The translations under genes were made by a program, and so were the position numbers. Of a DNA stretch of 64,000 nucleotides, positions 43,590 to 51,732 are shown piece by piece (the stretch's first letter is position 1; every line of letters starts with the position of its first letter). The notes under the pieces are model-generated. The model worked only from the letters and a program-made list of their open reading frames with translations. It was not told the DNA's origin and did no database searches. Source of the stretch: Paenibacillus elgii NBRC 100335 (GTDB lineage Bacteria > Bacillota > Bacilli > Paenibacillales > NBRC-103111); NCBI RefSeq assembly GCF_004000865.1, contig NZ_BIMB01000010.1:62001-126000 (forward strand), in the 5' to 3' direction.

Positions 43590-44453
43590 ATGGACCAGCG
43601 CACCGTTCGGTTTCCTAACGCCAGATGGTCGTGGACATTGATGACGGCCCGTGAGGACACCAGGATGCCTCGGGTTCGCTCCGGGGGGACTGCGAAGCTG
43701 CTGCAAGGCTTTATCGTTTATTCGCTGCATCCCGAGAACGGGCAGCAAAAAATGTTTTACCGGGTCGACGAATCGGAACTGCTGACCTTGCAGGAAGGGC
43801 TGTACCCGTTTGACGACGAACAGGAGAAGCATATGCTTTCCTGCATGGATCGATGCCGGACGGCGCTGCAAGGGTTCTGCATGCTGATCGGAGAAGTGGC
43901 GCTGACGTTTTTATCGCAGATGGAAGAGCTGGAATGGAAGCTGGAGGAGCTGGAAGGCCGGATGAAGCGAAGCAATGATTCGAAGGTGCTGGATGAAATT
44001 ATGGATCTTCAGTATGAAGTGCTGGACTGGCACCGCATTCTTCAGCCGCTCGAAGAGTTTCACGCCGCCGCCAAAGGGTGGGCGGAAGACAGCCCCTGTC
44101 ACGAATATGACAACAACGAGTTGCTGCTCCAAAGGCTGCATTCCCGGCTGAACCGCTACCGCACCGAGCTGGACATCCTGCTGAATATCGACAACAATAT
44201 CGCGACGTACCGGGGCAACGAAATTATGAAGACGCTCACCGTATTTTCCGTCATCTGTACCCCGGCTACCGTATTCGGCTCCATCTGGGGCATGAACTTC
44301 AAGAACATGCCCGAGCTTGAGCTGCCGTTCGGCTATGCCCTGGCCATCTCAGCCATTGTCTTACTAACCTTATCCGTTTACTTTTGGATGCACTGGAAAG
44401 GCTGGACCGGCGATCTGCTGAAAGGGAAAAACAAAGATTCCAACATTGTCTGA
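43590..44453 (+). CDS. CorA-family divalent cation transporter
   Basis: The 287-residue protein has a cytoplasmic N-terminal part with a long helical region (about 75-215) and two C-terminal membrane helices (about 222-242 and 252-272). The signature GMN occurs in GSIWGMNFKNMPELELPFGY between the helices. CorA proteins form pentamers for Mg, Co or Ni transport, and the Gram-positive branch includes exporters such as ZntB-like proteins. The N-terminal domain is short compared with Thermotoga CorA. GGAGG lies seven bases before the ATG. A terminator follows. Confidence 0.85.
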   Translation: MDQRTVRFPNARWSWTLMTAREDTRMPRVRSGGTAKLLQGFIVYSLHPENGQQKMFYRVDESELLTLQEGLYPFDDEQEKHMLSCMDRCRTALQGFCMLIGEVALTFLSQMEELEWKLEELEGRMKRSNDSKVLDEIMDLQYEVLDWHRILQPLEEFHAAAKGWAEDSPCHEYDNNELLLQRLHSRLNRYRTELDILLNIDNNIATYRGNEIMKTLTVFSVICTPATVFGSIWGMNFKNMPELELPFGYALAISAIVLLTLSVYFWMHWKGWTGDLLKGKNKDSNIV

Positions 44454-44459
44454 CGTACG

Positions 44460-44498
44460 CAAAAGACGGCCCCTGCGCCGCGCAGAAGGCCGTCTCTT
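44460..44498. terminator. Bidirectional terminator
   Basis: AGACGGCC at 44464-44471 pairs with GGCCGTCT at 44488-44495, with four A to the left. It separates the converging CorA-like and uronate-isomerase-like genes. Confidence 0.65.
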
Positions 44499-44519
44499 AG
44501 AATAATCGAAGAACCGATA

Positions 44520-45782
44520 TTAGGCCGCAGGGTCCGGCTTGCCGAGAAACTTCCAGAATACGCCGCCTAGCAGATCCTCAATATCGCGGCGGATCTCCTC
44601 TTCCTCCAGCCGCCAGCCGGCGTCGAACAGGTCGCCGTATTTATCGCAAAGCACTTTGCCGATAATCGCGCGCGAGTGATCCCATTTGTACAAGAGCTGA
44701 TCCAGAATACGGCAATCCGAGTGCTGCGGAATGACGCTGCCGCCAAGCAGCTCAAGCCGCATCCGCGTAATCTCCTCGATCAGACTCGGGTTGTTCAGAA
44801 ACCACCAGCAACCGAATACGAGCAGGTTGCGGTTTTTCCGCGCGGTGACGGCCAGCTCGTGCTGGTTTTCCCGGGACAGCATCGTGACCAAAAATTTCAC
44901 GTCCTGATACTTGCTGACGATTCGCTCGACCGCGCCGATGTCGCTTTTGCCCAGGCTGTCGCCCGCATCCTTCAGGGACGGATTGACCTTGCGCTTCACC
45001 CCGATCATCATCGCAAACGGAATTCCCGCTTCCCGCGCAACCGGCACGATACATTCGTCGATGATGCGGACGCGCGCAGAATCCTCGGGATACGCAAAAT
45101 CGTTCGGCAGCGAAACGGCCATATACAGCGGGTTCATCCGGGCAATCCAATCCTTCAGGAAGCGGCGGATTTCGGCGAGCGTGCCGCCGGACAAGTCGGC
45201 GCTGACCTCATAGCCCTGCTCCTTGAGCTTGCTCCAGGAGCTATCCCACAGATTAAGCAGCGGATCAATCCGCAGTGCGGCCAGGAAGCGAGGGTCTTGA
45301 CTTGCGCCGGATTCCCATTTGCCGCGTTCGTAAGCATCGAACGGATCGTTGGTCATCACGACCGTCTTCACGTTCGCAAGCTTCAAAATGCGGTCGATGT
45401 AGTCGCTGGCGCTGACGCTGCGGAAATACGCGCGGTACTCCTCCAGATCGCGCTTCGACAGATCGAGGCCGAGCCGGTTCAATACCGTGACGACGCCTCG
45501 GCACGCTTCGCTGTAGGGCGAATGGTCGATGAACAGCGTCTGCCAGATCAAGTCGGCCTGCTCTTGCTTGGACAGTTGCCAGAAAGCGTCGTAAGACAAA
45601 TCCGGGCGGAAACGGAACGTTTCGGCGATCAGATAATGGTACGTCAGCAGCTCGTCTACTCCCCACAGCAGCAGGTCTCCGAACGATTCGGCAAACAGAT
45701 GGGTATGAATATCGGTGACCGGGGTGGTGCGCACCGTTTCGGTCACAAAAGCGGTCAACTGCTCCTTGGTTGCAATCGTCAT
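44520..45782 (-). CDS. Glucuronate isomerase family protein (UxaC-like, divergent)
   Basis: The product has 420 residues. It belongs to the amidohydrolase-fold uronate isomerases: VTDIHTHLFAESFGDLLLWG at the N-terminus with the metal-binding HxH, VVMTNDPFDA, PQHSDCRILDQLLYKWDHSR and the C-terminal LLGGVFWKFLG. It is shorter than canonical UxaC (about 470) and resembles the compact uronate isomerase described from Bacillus halodurans. It probably interconverts glucuronate/galacturonate and the keto-sugar acids. A perfect palindrome overlaps its promoter region. No uxaB/uxuAB or kdgK genes are adjacent. Confidence 0.8.
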   Translation of the reverse strand: MTIATKEQLTAFVTETVRTTPVTDIHTHLFAESFGDLLLWGVDELLTYHYLIAETFRFRPDLSYDAFWQLSKQEQADLIWQTLFIDHSPYSEACRGVVTVLNRLGLDLSKRDLEEYRAYFRSVSASDYIDRILKLANVKTVVMTNDPFDAYERGKWESGASQDPRFLAALRIDPLLNLWDSSWSKLKEQGYEVSADLSGGTLAEIRRFLKDWIARMNPLYMAVSLPNDFAYPEDSARVRIIDECIVPVAREAGIPFAMMIGVKRKVNPSLKDAGDSLGKSDIGAVERIVSKYQDVKFLVTMLSRENQHELAVTARKNRNLLVFGCWWFLNNPSLIEEITRMRLELLGGSVIPQHSDCRILDQLLYKWDHSRAIIGKVLCDKYGDLFDAGWRLEEEEIRRDIEDLLGGVFWKFLGKPDPAA

Positions 45783-45813
45783 GATATCGGTAGTCCTCCC
45801 GAAAATCGATTAA

Positions 45814-45841
45814 TGTTCACGTGAACAATGCTAATATTATA
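45814..45841 (-). promoter_or_regulatory. Operator and -10 element of the uronate isomerase gene
   Basis: TGTTCACGTGAACA at 45814-45827 is a perfect 14-base palindrome 32 bases before the start codon. On the minus strand a consensus TATAAT lies just upstream at 45841-45836. The palindrome covers the expected start site, ideal for a LacI- or GntR-type repressor. No -35 of good quality is seen. Confidence 0.6.
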
Positions 45842-45952
45842 GCACTTATTTTCACTTTAGGATAGAGATGGGCGTTTGCCCGTGCCATTTATTTTAACCG
45901 GGCATAGCATGAAAGGGACGATTGCAAACCATCCGGATAGGGGCGTATGCCG

Positions 45953-46030
45953 ATGGGATTTTTCACTTCCTTGTTGCTCATTCTGATCTTATTTATTTTG
46001 CTGTTGATCGTTTTGATGGTGTTGGCCTGA
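45953..46030 (+). CDS. 25-residue hydrophobic peptide
   Basis: ATG at 45953 opens a 26-codon frame that reads MGFFTSLLLILILFILLLIV and ends VMVLA before TGA. It is a single membrane segment with almost no charged residues. AGGGG lies about ten bases upstream and a strong terminator follows 48 bases later, so a small transcript is plausible. It resembles in size the YjcZ-like spore peptides and type I toxin peptides, but has the sequence signature of neither. A DUF1657 gene and spore genes are adjacent, which makes a sporulation role worth testing. Confidence 0.4.
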   Translation: MGFFTSLLLILILFILLLIVLMVLA

Positions 46031-46077
46031 TGCAAACCGCTATACACGAACACTGGCGCGGGAATACAAAGCGCAGT

Positions 46078-46124
46078 AAAAACAGCCCGGGAGCCGTTTG
46101 GGAGAAACGGACCGGGCTGTTTTC
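46078..46124. terminator. Bidirectional terminator
   Basis: AAAACAGCCCGG pairs with CCGGGCTGTTTT; an inner stem CCGTTT/AAACGG extends it. It lies between the 25-residue peptide frame and the convergent DUF1657 gene. Confidence 0.8.
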
Positions 46125-46132
46125 GTCCTGCC

Positions 46133-46339
46133 TTAAAACCCTTTATATTGGGGCTCCTCGTTCTCAAGCTGCTGCACGCGCGCGCTGACTTGGTCAACGA
46201 TTTGCTGCGTTTGCTGCGCGCAATTTTGGAACAGCGTCTTGGCTTCCTGATTTTGCGTGCCCAGCGCGAACGTTTCCAAGCTGGCTTGTGCGCTTTTCAG
46301 CGAAGCCAGCGTCGTTTTCACTTGGCTTGCCACGGTCAT
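46133..46339 (-). CDS. DUF1657 family protein
   Basis: From the ATG at 46339 the product has 68 residues, MTVASQVKTTLASLKSAQAS to ENEEPQYKGF, matching the small helical DUF1657 family. GGAGGTGATAACG gives a strong ribosome binding site before this ATG; an upstream in-frame start is not needed. DUF1657 genes accompany mobile spoVA operons in Bacillus and are expressed in the forespore. The divergent operon at 46494 contains a DUF421 protein with a related C-terminal domain and spoVA genes, so a spore-membrane function is likely. Confidence 0.85.
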   Translation of the reverse strand: MTVASQVKTTLASLKSAQASLETFALGTQNQEAKTLFQNCAQQTQQIVDQVSARVQQLENEEPQYKGF

Positions 46340-46493
46340 CGTTATCACCTCCACAAACGATAATGTGCGCGATTAAGAGGCAGCTAATGAATGTCAATAA
46401 CTACCTGCCATAACTCTTCCGATTCGGCAAATAATTTAATTGATCTCGTCACACCATGAAAGCTAAGCTCGCACGGAAAAGGAGAGGGATTCG

Positions 46494-47354
46494 TTGCAGG
46501 ATTGGATGCACATTGTTTTTCGGGCGATTTCGACGATCGCGATCTTGTTTTTGATGACCCGAATTTTGGGAAAAAAACAAATATCTCAATTGACCTTCTT
46601 CGAATACATAACGGGAATTACCCTTGGCGAGGTTGCCGGGTTTATGTCCACGGACGTCGAGGCGAACTACATGCACGGCTTTATCGCCTTGTTCCTCTGG
46701 TTCGCGGTTCCGCTGCTGCTGGAGATGCTGACGCTGAAAAGCAAGCGGCTGCGGGACTGGTTCGAAGGAAAAGGAACGGTATTCATCAAGGAAGGCAAAA
46801 TTCTCGAGGACAATTTGAAGAAAGAACGCTATACCGCCGACGAACTGCTTGAGCAGTTACGTGCCAAAAACGTGTTTAACGTGGCCGACGTGGAGTTTGC
46901 GATGCTGGAACCGAGCGGGGAAGTCAGCGTGCTGCTGAAAAAAGAAAATCAACCGCTCACAGCGAAGCATCTCGGAATCAAAACGGCGCCCGAACGCGAA
47001 TCCCAGGCGGTCATTATCGACGGCAACATTATGGACGAGCCGCTCGCCACTGCAGGGCTAAGCCGGGAATGGCTCTTGACGGAGCTGGAAAAAATCGGCG
47101 TGACCCCGGAGAACGTGTTCATCGGTCAAGTGGACGTCTACGGGGGGCTGCACGTTGATTTGTACGACGATATGCTTCTCGTGCCTGACGATGTGTCGAA
47201 GCCGCTGTTGTTTGCAACGCTTAAGAAGTGCGAAGCGGATTTGTCGCTGTACGCTCTGGCGGTTAAGAACGAGGGCGCGAAGCACGTGTATGAGAGCTGC
47301 GCGGAGCAAATGAACCGGATCTTGGAACAGGCCGAGCCTCTGTTGAAGCGATAA
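46494..47354 (+). CDS. DUF421-DUF1657 fusion membrane protein, 2Duf type
   Basis: The 286-residue protein has three N-terminal membrane helices (about 5-25, 35-52, 60-82), two DUF421-type soluble repeats (about 90-230, with GTVFIKEGKI and AVIIDGNIMDEPL), and a C-terminal helical part (about 235-283, LLFATLKKCEADLSLYALAV) that resembles DUF1657. The combination is known as 2Duf, a spore inner-membrane protein that raises wet-heat resistance in strains carrying the spoVA2mob operon. TTG is the start: GGAGAGGG lies eight bases before it and the next ATG is too far. spoVAC follows after 24 bases. The joint domain assignment is by eye. Confidence 0.8.
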   Translation: MQDWMHIVFRAISTIAILFLMTRILGKKQISQLTFFEYITGITLGEVAGFMSTDVEANYMHGFIALFLWFAVPLLLEMLTLKSKRLRDWFEGKGTVFIKEGKILEDNLKKERYTADELLEQLRAKNVFNVADVEFAMLEPSGEVSVLLKKENQPLTAKHLGIKTAPERESQAVIIDGNIMDEPLATAGLSREWLLTELEKIGVTPENVFIGQVDVYGGLHVDLYDDMLLVPDDVSKPLLFATLKKCEADLSLYALAVKNEGAKHVYESCAEQMNRILEQAEPLLKR

Positions 47355-47378
47355 AACCATGCGGGAGGAGCAGCGAGC

Positions 47379-47858
47379 ATGACCACAAAGTCCAAAATGA
47401 AAAAGTTGACCTGGACCCAGCAGGAATATCAGGAATTTGCGAAAAAGCGAGAGCCGGCTCGTCCGGTGCTTCAAAACTGCTTTCGTGCTTTTATTGTGGG
47501 CGGGCTCATTTGTCTGATCGGACAATTCGTGACCCAATTTTTTATTTACTGGTTCGGGTTTACCCAAAAAACGGCGGGGAATCCGACGGTGGCGGTTATG
47601 ATTTTCCTGTCCGTCGTTCTGACCTGCTTGGGCGTATACGACAAAATCGCCCAATGGGCGGGCGCGGGCTCCGCCGTCCCCGTAACCGGATTTGCCAACT
47701 CGATGTGTTCTGCGGCGCTGGAGCATAAAAGCGAAGGTTATGTGCTGGGCGTCGGAGGCAACATGTTCAAGCTGGCAGGTCCGGTTATCGTCTACGGGAC
47801 GGTATCCGCATTTGTGATCGGGCTTATCCATTGTCTGTTCGGATTGGGGGGCAAATAA
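47379..47858 (+). CDS. spoVAC: Stage V sporulation protein AC
   Basis: A 159-residue membrane protein with four to five hydrophobic segments. It starts with a short basic tail, then KREPARPVLQNCFRAFIVGGLICLIGQ, AGAGSAVPVTGFANSMCSAALE, HKSEGYVLGVGGNMFKLAGPVI and a C-terminal helix. SpoVAC is the mechanosensitive-type channel component that moves dipicolinic acid into and out of spores. AGGAGCAGCGAGC precedes the ATG. spoVAD begins one base after its stop codon. Confidence 0.93.
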   Translation: MTTKSKMKKLTWTQQEYQEFAKKREPARPVLQNCFRAFIVGGLICLIGQFVTQFFIYWFGFTQKTAGNPTVAVMIFLSVVLTCLGVYDKIAQWAGAGSAVPVTGFANSMCSAALEHKSEGYVLGVGGNMFKLAGPVIVYGTVSAFVIGLIHCLFGLGGK

Positions 47859-47859
47859 G

Positions 47860-48873
47860 ATGCTGAAGGGAGCCCAAAGCTGGGAATTCAAGAAGCGGCC
47901 GGTCATCCGGGGGACGGCTACGATCGTCGGACCGGACGAGGGCAGCGGACCGCTCGGCAACGAATTCGATATCGTGCACGCGGATACGACGATCGGGCAG
48001 GACAGCTGGGAGAAGGCCGAGAAAAAAATGCTGGAGGAAGCGGCGAAGCTGGCCATCGAAAATGCGTGCTTGACCAAAGAGCACATCCAGTTCTATGTCG
48101 GGGGCGACCTGCTGAACCAGATTATCAGCAACAGCTTTGCGGTCCGGACGATGCAAATTCCGTACCTCGGCATCTTCGGCGCTTGCTCGACTTCGATGGA
48201 GGGACTTGCCGTCGCGTCGCTGATCGTGGATTCCGGGTTCGGCCATCATGTGATGGCCGGCACCTGCAGCCATAATTCCACGGCGGAGAAGCAGTTCCGC
48301 TATCCGACGGAATACGGCTCGCAGAAGCCGCCGACCGCGCAGTACACGGTAACGGGCGCGGCTTGCGCCGTTGTAGGGAACCACGGCCCGGGACCGGTCG
48401 TGACCGGGGCGACGATCGGCCGCGTCATCGACATGGGCATCAAGGACCCGTTTAACATGGGGGCTGCGATGGCCCCGGCGGCGGTCGATACGCTGCAGGC
48501 ACATTTTCGCGATTTTCAGCGGGAGCCGGGCTACTACGATCTGATCGTGACCGGCGATTTGTCGAAGGTCGGTTACGAAATCGCGTGCGAGCTGCTGGAA
48601 AAGCACAAGGTGCCCATTCACCAAACGACCTACAAAGACTGCGGCCTGATGATTTTCGACCGGGAGAAGCAGAACGTGCAGGCTGGCGGCAGCGGGTGCG
48701 CCTGCTCTGCCGTCGTCACCTACGGTCATATTTTGAAGCGCGTGAAAAAGGGGGAGCTGAAGCGGGTGCTCGTGGTGGCGACGGGAGCGCTGCTGTCTCC
48801 GCTTTCCTTCCAGCAAGGCGAAAGCATCCCCTGCATCGCCCATGCGGTAGCGATCGAAAGCGAGGTGCGTTAG
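47860..48873 (+). CDS. spoVAD: Stage V sporulation protein AD
   Basis: The product of 337 residues has the thiolase fold of SpoVAD, which binds dipicolinic acid on the outside of the inner spore membrane. Recognisable features are the start SWEFKKRPVIRGTATIVGPDEGSGPLG, FGACSTSMEGLAVASLIVDSGF at the former active site, TAQYTVTGAACAVV and the C-terminal GALLSPLSFQQGESIPCIAHAVAIE. The gene is tightly packed between spoVAC and spoVAEb. GGGGGG before the spoVAC stop codon serves as its ribosome binding site. Confidence 0.95.
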   Translation: MLKGAQSWEFKKRPVIRGTATIVGPDEGSGPLGNEFDIVHADTTIGQDSWEKAEKKMLEEAAKLAIENACLTKEHIQFYVGGDLLNQIISNSFAVRTMQIPYLGIFGACSTSMEGLAVASLIVDSGFGHHVMAGTCSHNSTAEKQFRYPTEYGSQKPPTAQYTVTGAACAVVGNHGPGPVVTGATIGRVIDMGIKDPFNMGAAMAPAAVDTLQAHFRDFQREPGYYDLIVTGDLSKVGYEIACELLEKHKVPIHQTTYKDCGLMIFDREKQNVQAGGSGCACSAVVTYGHILKRVKKGELKRVLVVATGALLSPLSFQQGESIPCIAHAVAIESEVR

Positions 48874-48876
48874 ACT

Positions 48877-49251
48877 ATGGATTGGATGCAGTTTGTTTGG
48901 GCGTTTATCATCGGAGGGGCCATCTGCGTCATCGGGCAACTGCTGATTGACGTCATGCGGCTGTCTCCCGCGCATACGATGAGCACGTTGGTCGTCGCAG
49001 GAGCGATTATCGGCGGCATTCCGATCGGAAACAAGAGCCTGTACGACCGGTTTATCGAATTTGCCGGGGCGGGGGCGACTGTGCCGATCACAAGCTTCGG
49101 CAATTCGCTTGTCCACGGCGCGTTGGCCGAGCTTAAACTGCACGGCATCGTCGGCATTATTACCGGCATTTTCGAGGTGACGAGCGCGGGCATCTCGGCG
49201 GCCATCATCTTTTCGTTTCTTGCGGCGCTCGTGTTCAGACCGCAAGGCTGA
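48877..49251 (+). CDS. spoVAE: Stage V sporulation protein AEb
   Basis: A 124-residue membrane protein, [20 protein letters not shown] and then [35 protein letters not shown] and [20 protein letters not shown]. This is the SpoVAEb subunit, related to SpoVAC and needed for dipicolinic acid uptake. It begins three bases after the spoVAD stop. With the 2Duf-type gene it completes a four-gene operon that lacks spoVAA, spoVAB, spoVAEa and spoVAF, as in the mobile spoVA2 operons. A terminator follows. Confidence 0.92.
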   Translation: MDWMQFVWAFIIGGAICVIGQLLIDVMRLSPAHTMSTLVVAGAIIGGIPIGNKSLYDRFIEFAGAGATVPITSFGNSLVHGALAELKLHGIVGIITGIFEVTSAGISAAIIFSFLAALVFRPQG

Positions 49252-49281
49252 GCGGACCTGAGTCACGGCCCGTCCGAGCGC

Positions 49282-49308
49282 GCCCCGGCGATTTTCCGGG
49301 GCTTTTTT
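49282..49308 (+). terminator. Terminator after the spoVA operon
   Basis: GCCCCGG pairs with CCGGGGC around CGATTTT, followed by six T. Confidence 0.85.
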
Positions 49309-49525
49309 GCATTCCGCTGAACAATTACACCGGTTTTATCCGTATACGCCGTTTTTTGAATCCTGTACAATAAAGGAATAGGTGCCCTGAGAGGGATCAT
49401 TCCGAATTTGTTACATTTTGTTGCAATTTGGCTTTATTTTCCCCATATGGAACCATTTTTGACAACTTTATTTCCCGTTCATACGTATATACTTTGTACG
49501 ATAACATTTCGAGGAGGCCCGGACG

Positions 49526-50485
49526 ATGGAAACGATGATACGAGAAGATATTCAAGCCTTGAAGCGCATACAAGCGAATTTGGCATCCTGCATCCTCGGC
49601 AAAACGGACGAGATTGTGCTGCTGATGACCGCTATGCTGGCAGGAGGCCATGTGCTGCTTGAGGATGTGCCCGGTACCGGCAAGACGGTGCTGATCAAAG
49701 CGCTTGCCAAATCGATCCGCGGCCAGTTCCGCCGTATTCAATGCAATCCCGACCTTTTACCCACCGATATTACGGGGGTTTCGATCTATCATCCGAAGGA
49801 CGAGGTATTTATTTTCCGTCCCGGACCGATCATGACGCATATTTTGCTGGCGGACGAAATTAACCGGGCGACGACCAAGACGCAATCGGCGCTGCTCGAA
49901 GCGATGGAGGAGCGCCATGTGACGGTCGACGGGGAAACGTACGAGCTGCCGAAGCCCTTTCTGCTCCTGGCAACGCAAAATCCGATCGACTTTGAGGGCA
50001 CGTACATTTTGCCGGAAGCCCAGTTGGACCGGTTTATGATGAAGTTCAGCCTCGGTTACCCGGATGCGGATACGGAAACGAAGATGATTTTGGCGCAAAG
50101 CGTCATCCATCCGCTCGAAGAGCTGGAGCCGGTCGTGGACAGCGAGCAGATTTTGTCGATCCAGAAGCAGGTCAAGCAGGTGCATCTCGACGAAGCGGTT
50201 GCCGCTTATCTGGTCGCCGTCACCCGCCTGACGCGCGAGCATGGCTCGATTTATCTCGGCGCCAGTCCGCGGGCGACGCTTGCGCTTGTGCAGGCCTCCA
50301 AGGCGCTTGCGTTAATTCAGGAACGGGACTATGTCATCCCGGACGATATTAAATTTTTGGTGCCGTACGTGCTCGGCCACCGGATTTTGCTGACGGCCGA
50401 AGCCCGGATGGAGGGGGCTACGGTGCAATCTGTCCTGCAATCGGTCGTGCAGCAGGTGAAAGTGCCGGTACGTTGGGAGAAGTGA
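49526..50485 (+). CDS. MoxR-family AAA+ ATPase
   Basis: A 319-residue AAA+ chaperone-like ATPase. Walker A is EDVPGTGKTVL near residue 50, followed by RIQCNPDLLPTDITG; Walker B is LLADEINRATTKTQSALLEAMEE near 110, and the sensor 1 region reads LLATQNPIDFEGTY. SPRATLALVQASKALA marks the C-terminal lid. MoxR proteins work with von Willebrand/DUF58 partners, and the DUF58 gene starts two bases after the stop codon. GAGGAGG precedes the ATG. The exact target process is unknown. Confidence 0.92.
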   Translation: METMIREDIQALKRIQANLASCILGKTDEIVLLMTAMLAGGHVLLEDVPGTGKTVLIKALAKSIRGQFRRIQCNPDLLPTDITGVSIYHPKDEVFIFRPGPIMTHILLADEINRATTKTQSALLEAMEERHVTVDGETYELPKPFLLLATQNPIDFEGTYILPEAQLDRFMMKFSLGYPDADTETKMILAQSVIHPLEELEPVVDSEQILSIQKQVKQVHLDEAVAAYLVAVTRLTREHGSIYLGASPRATLALVQASKALALIQERDYVIPDDIKFLVPYVLGHRILLTAEARMEGATVQSVLQSVVQQVKVPVRWEK

Positions 50486-50487
50486 GC

Positions 50488-51732
50488 ATGATGAAACCTT
50501 CCTTCGCTCACAGACCCCCGTTCAGGCTGCGGTTCAGCCGCAAATTTTGGGCGGTGGCGACCGCTTTTGCGGGAAGTCTCGGCTTCTTGCTGTTTCAAGG
50601 CGGCAAGCTGGCTTTAATGCTGTTCGCGATGATGACGATTTTGAGCGTTTATTTGCTGTTGGGGCAATGGAGCGGCATTAAGCGGACCCAAGGCGTACGC
50701 ACGCTGTCCAGTGGCGATTACGGTTCTCTGCTGCCGGCCGGAAGCTCGCTCGGCGTGACGATTCAGCTGCAAATTCCGGGCATATGGCCGATCCCTTATT
50801 TGTTTATCAAGGACTGCTTGGTTCACAAAAGCGGGCGCGAGCTGACGTTCGAAGCGACGGTCGTTCCCGACTGGCGGCGGCGTGCGGAATGGGAATACCG
50901 GACCCCGGCGATGCGTCGGGGGCGCTATACGTTCGGACAGACGGAATGCGTGACGGAGGACGTCTTCGGCTTGTTCGAGCACAAGGGCGGTCTGGAGCTG
51001 CCCCAGAGCATCGCTGTGCTGCCACAGACCGTGCCGATCCGGGAATGGCAGCAGTACAACCAAATGATGAAAGGAACGAGCCACCACTCGTCCACGACCC
51101 GGGCGGTCCGGGAGACGACGCAGATCAACGGGGTTCGCGAGTATATTTACGGCGACCGCCTCTCCCGCATTCACTGGAATGCGACTGCCAAGACCGGCAC
51201 TTGGAAATCGAAGGAATTCGAGCGTGAATCGCTGCCCAAGTCGTACTTGATTCTCGACCGGGCGGGGCAAGCCTACGGTGACCCCGATCAGTTCGAATTG
51301 GCCGTATCCGTAGCCGCGTCCTTGTTTCAATACGGCTTGGAACGGGGGCTTGCGCTCGGGCTTGTCTCCATGGGCGCGGACGACGTCCATCTCGAACCCA
51401 AGACCGGGCAAGCGCTGTATCAGGCGGCGCAGCAGCATTTTATCGATGTGGAGGCCGACGGCGTCCATGACATCCGCCATGTGCTCAAAACGAAAGTGCA
51501 TCAGCTGGTGCCCGGCAGCTTCGTCACGCTGATCAGCCCGCTGTCCGGCGAACCGATGCTGCAGGTGCTGACCTGGCTGAAGCAGCAGCAGATGAATCCT
51601 TGCCACCTCTGGATCGGAGGCGCCCGCGGTCAAGAAGTCTGGGTCAAAGACCTGCATGCGCGGGGCGTGCCATGCTACGCGGTAAGGCAGCTGTCGGAGC
51701 TGCCCGGGTTGTTGGGAGGTCGGAAGGGATGA
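50488..51732 (+). CDS. DUF58 domain protein
   Basis: From the ATG at 50488 the protein has 414 residues: a short basic tail, two membrane helices (about 20-60), a beta-rich region, and the DUF58 core REYIYGDRLSRIHWNATAKTG near residue 220. The C-terminal half resembles a von Willebrand-like fold. GGAG lies eight bases before this start; an upstream GTG in frame overlaps moxR and is less likely. It forms an operon with moxR and the transglutaminase gene, which overlaps its end by four bases. Members of such clusters are linked to cell-envelope integrity. Confidence 0.88.
   Translation: MMKPSFAHRPPFRLRFSRKFWAVATAFAGSLGFLLFQGGKLALMLFAMMTILSVYLLLGQWSGIKRTQGVRTLSSGDYGSLLPAGSSLGVTIQLQIPGIWPIPYLFIKDCLVHKSGRELTFEATVVPDWRRRAEWEYRTPAMRRGRYTFGQTECVTEDVFGLFEHKGGLELPQSIAVLPQTVPIREWQQYNQMMKGTSHHSSTTRAVRETTQINGVREYIYGDRLSRIHWNATAKTGTWKSKEFERESLPKSYLILDRAGQAYGDPDQFELAVSVAASLFQYGLERGLALGLVSMGADDVHLEPKTGQALYQAAQQHFIDVEADGVHDIRHVLKTKVHQLVPGSFVTLISPLSGEPMLQVLTWLKQQQMNPCHLWIGGARGQEVWVKDLHARGVPCYAVRQLSELPGLLGGRKG

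Noticed and set aside
46380-46493. SigG promoter before the 2Duf-type gene (TGAATG and CATAACT)
   Set aside because: The boxes are only 15 bases apart, too short for the SigG consensus.
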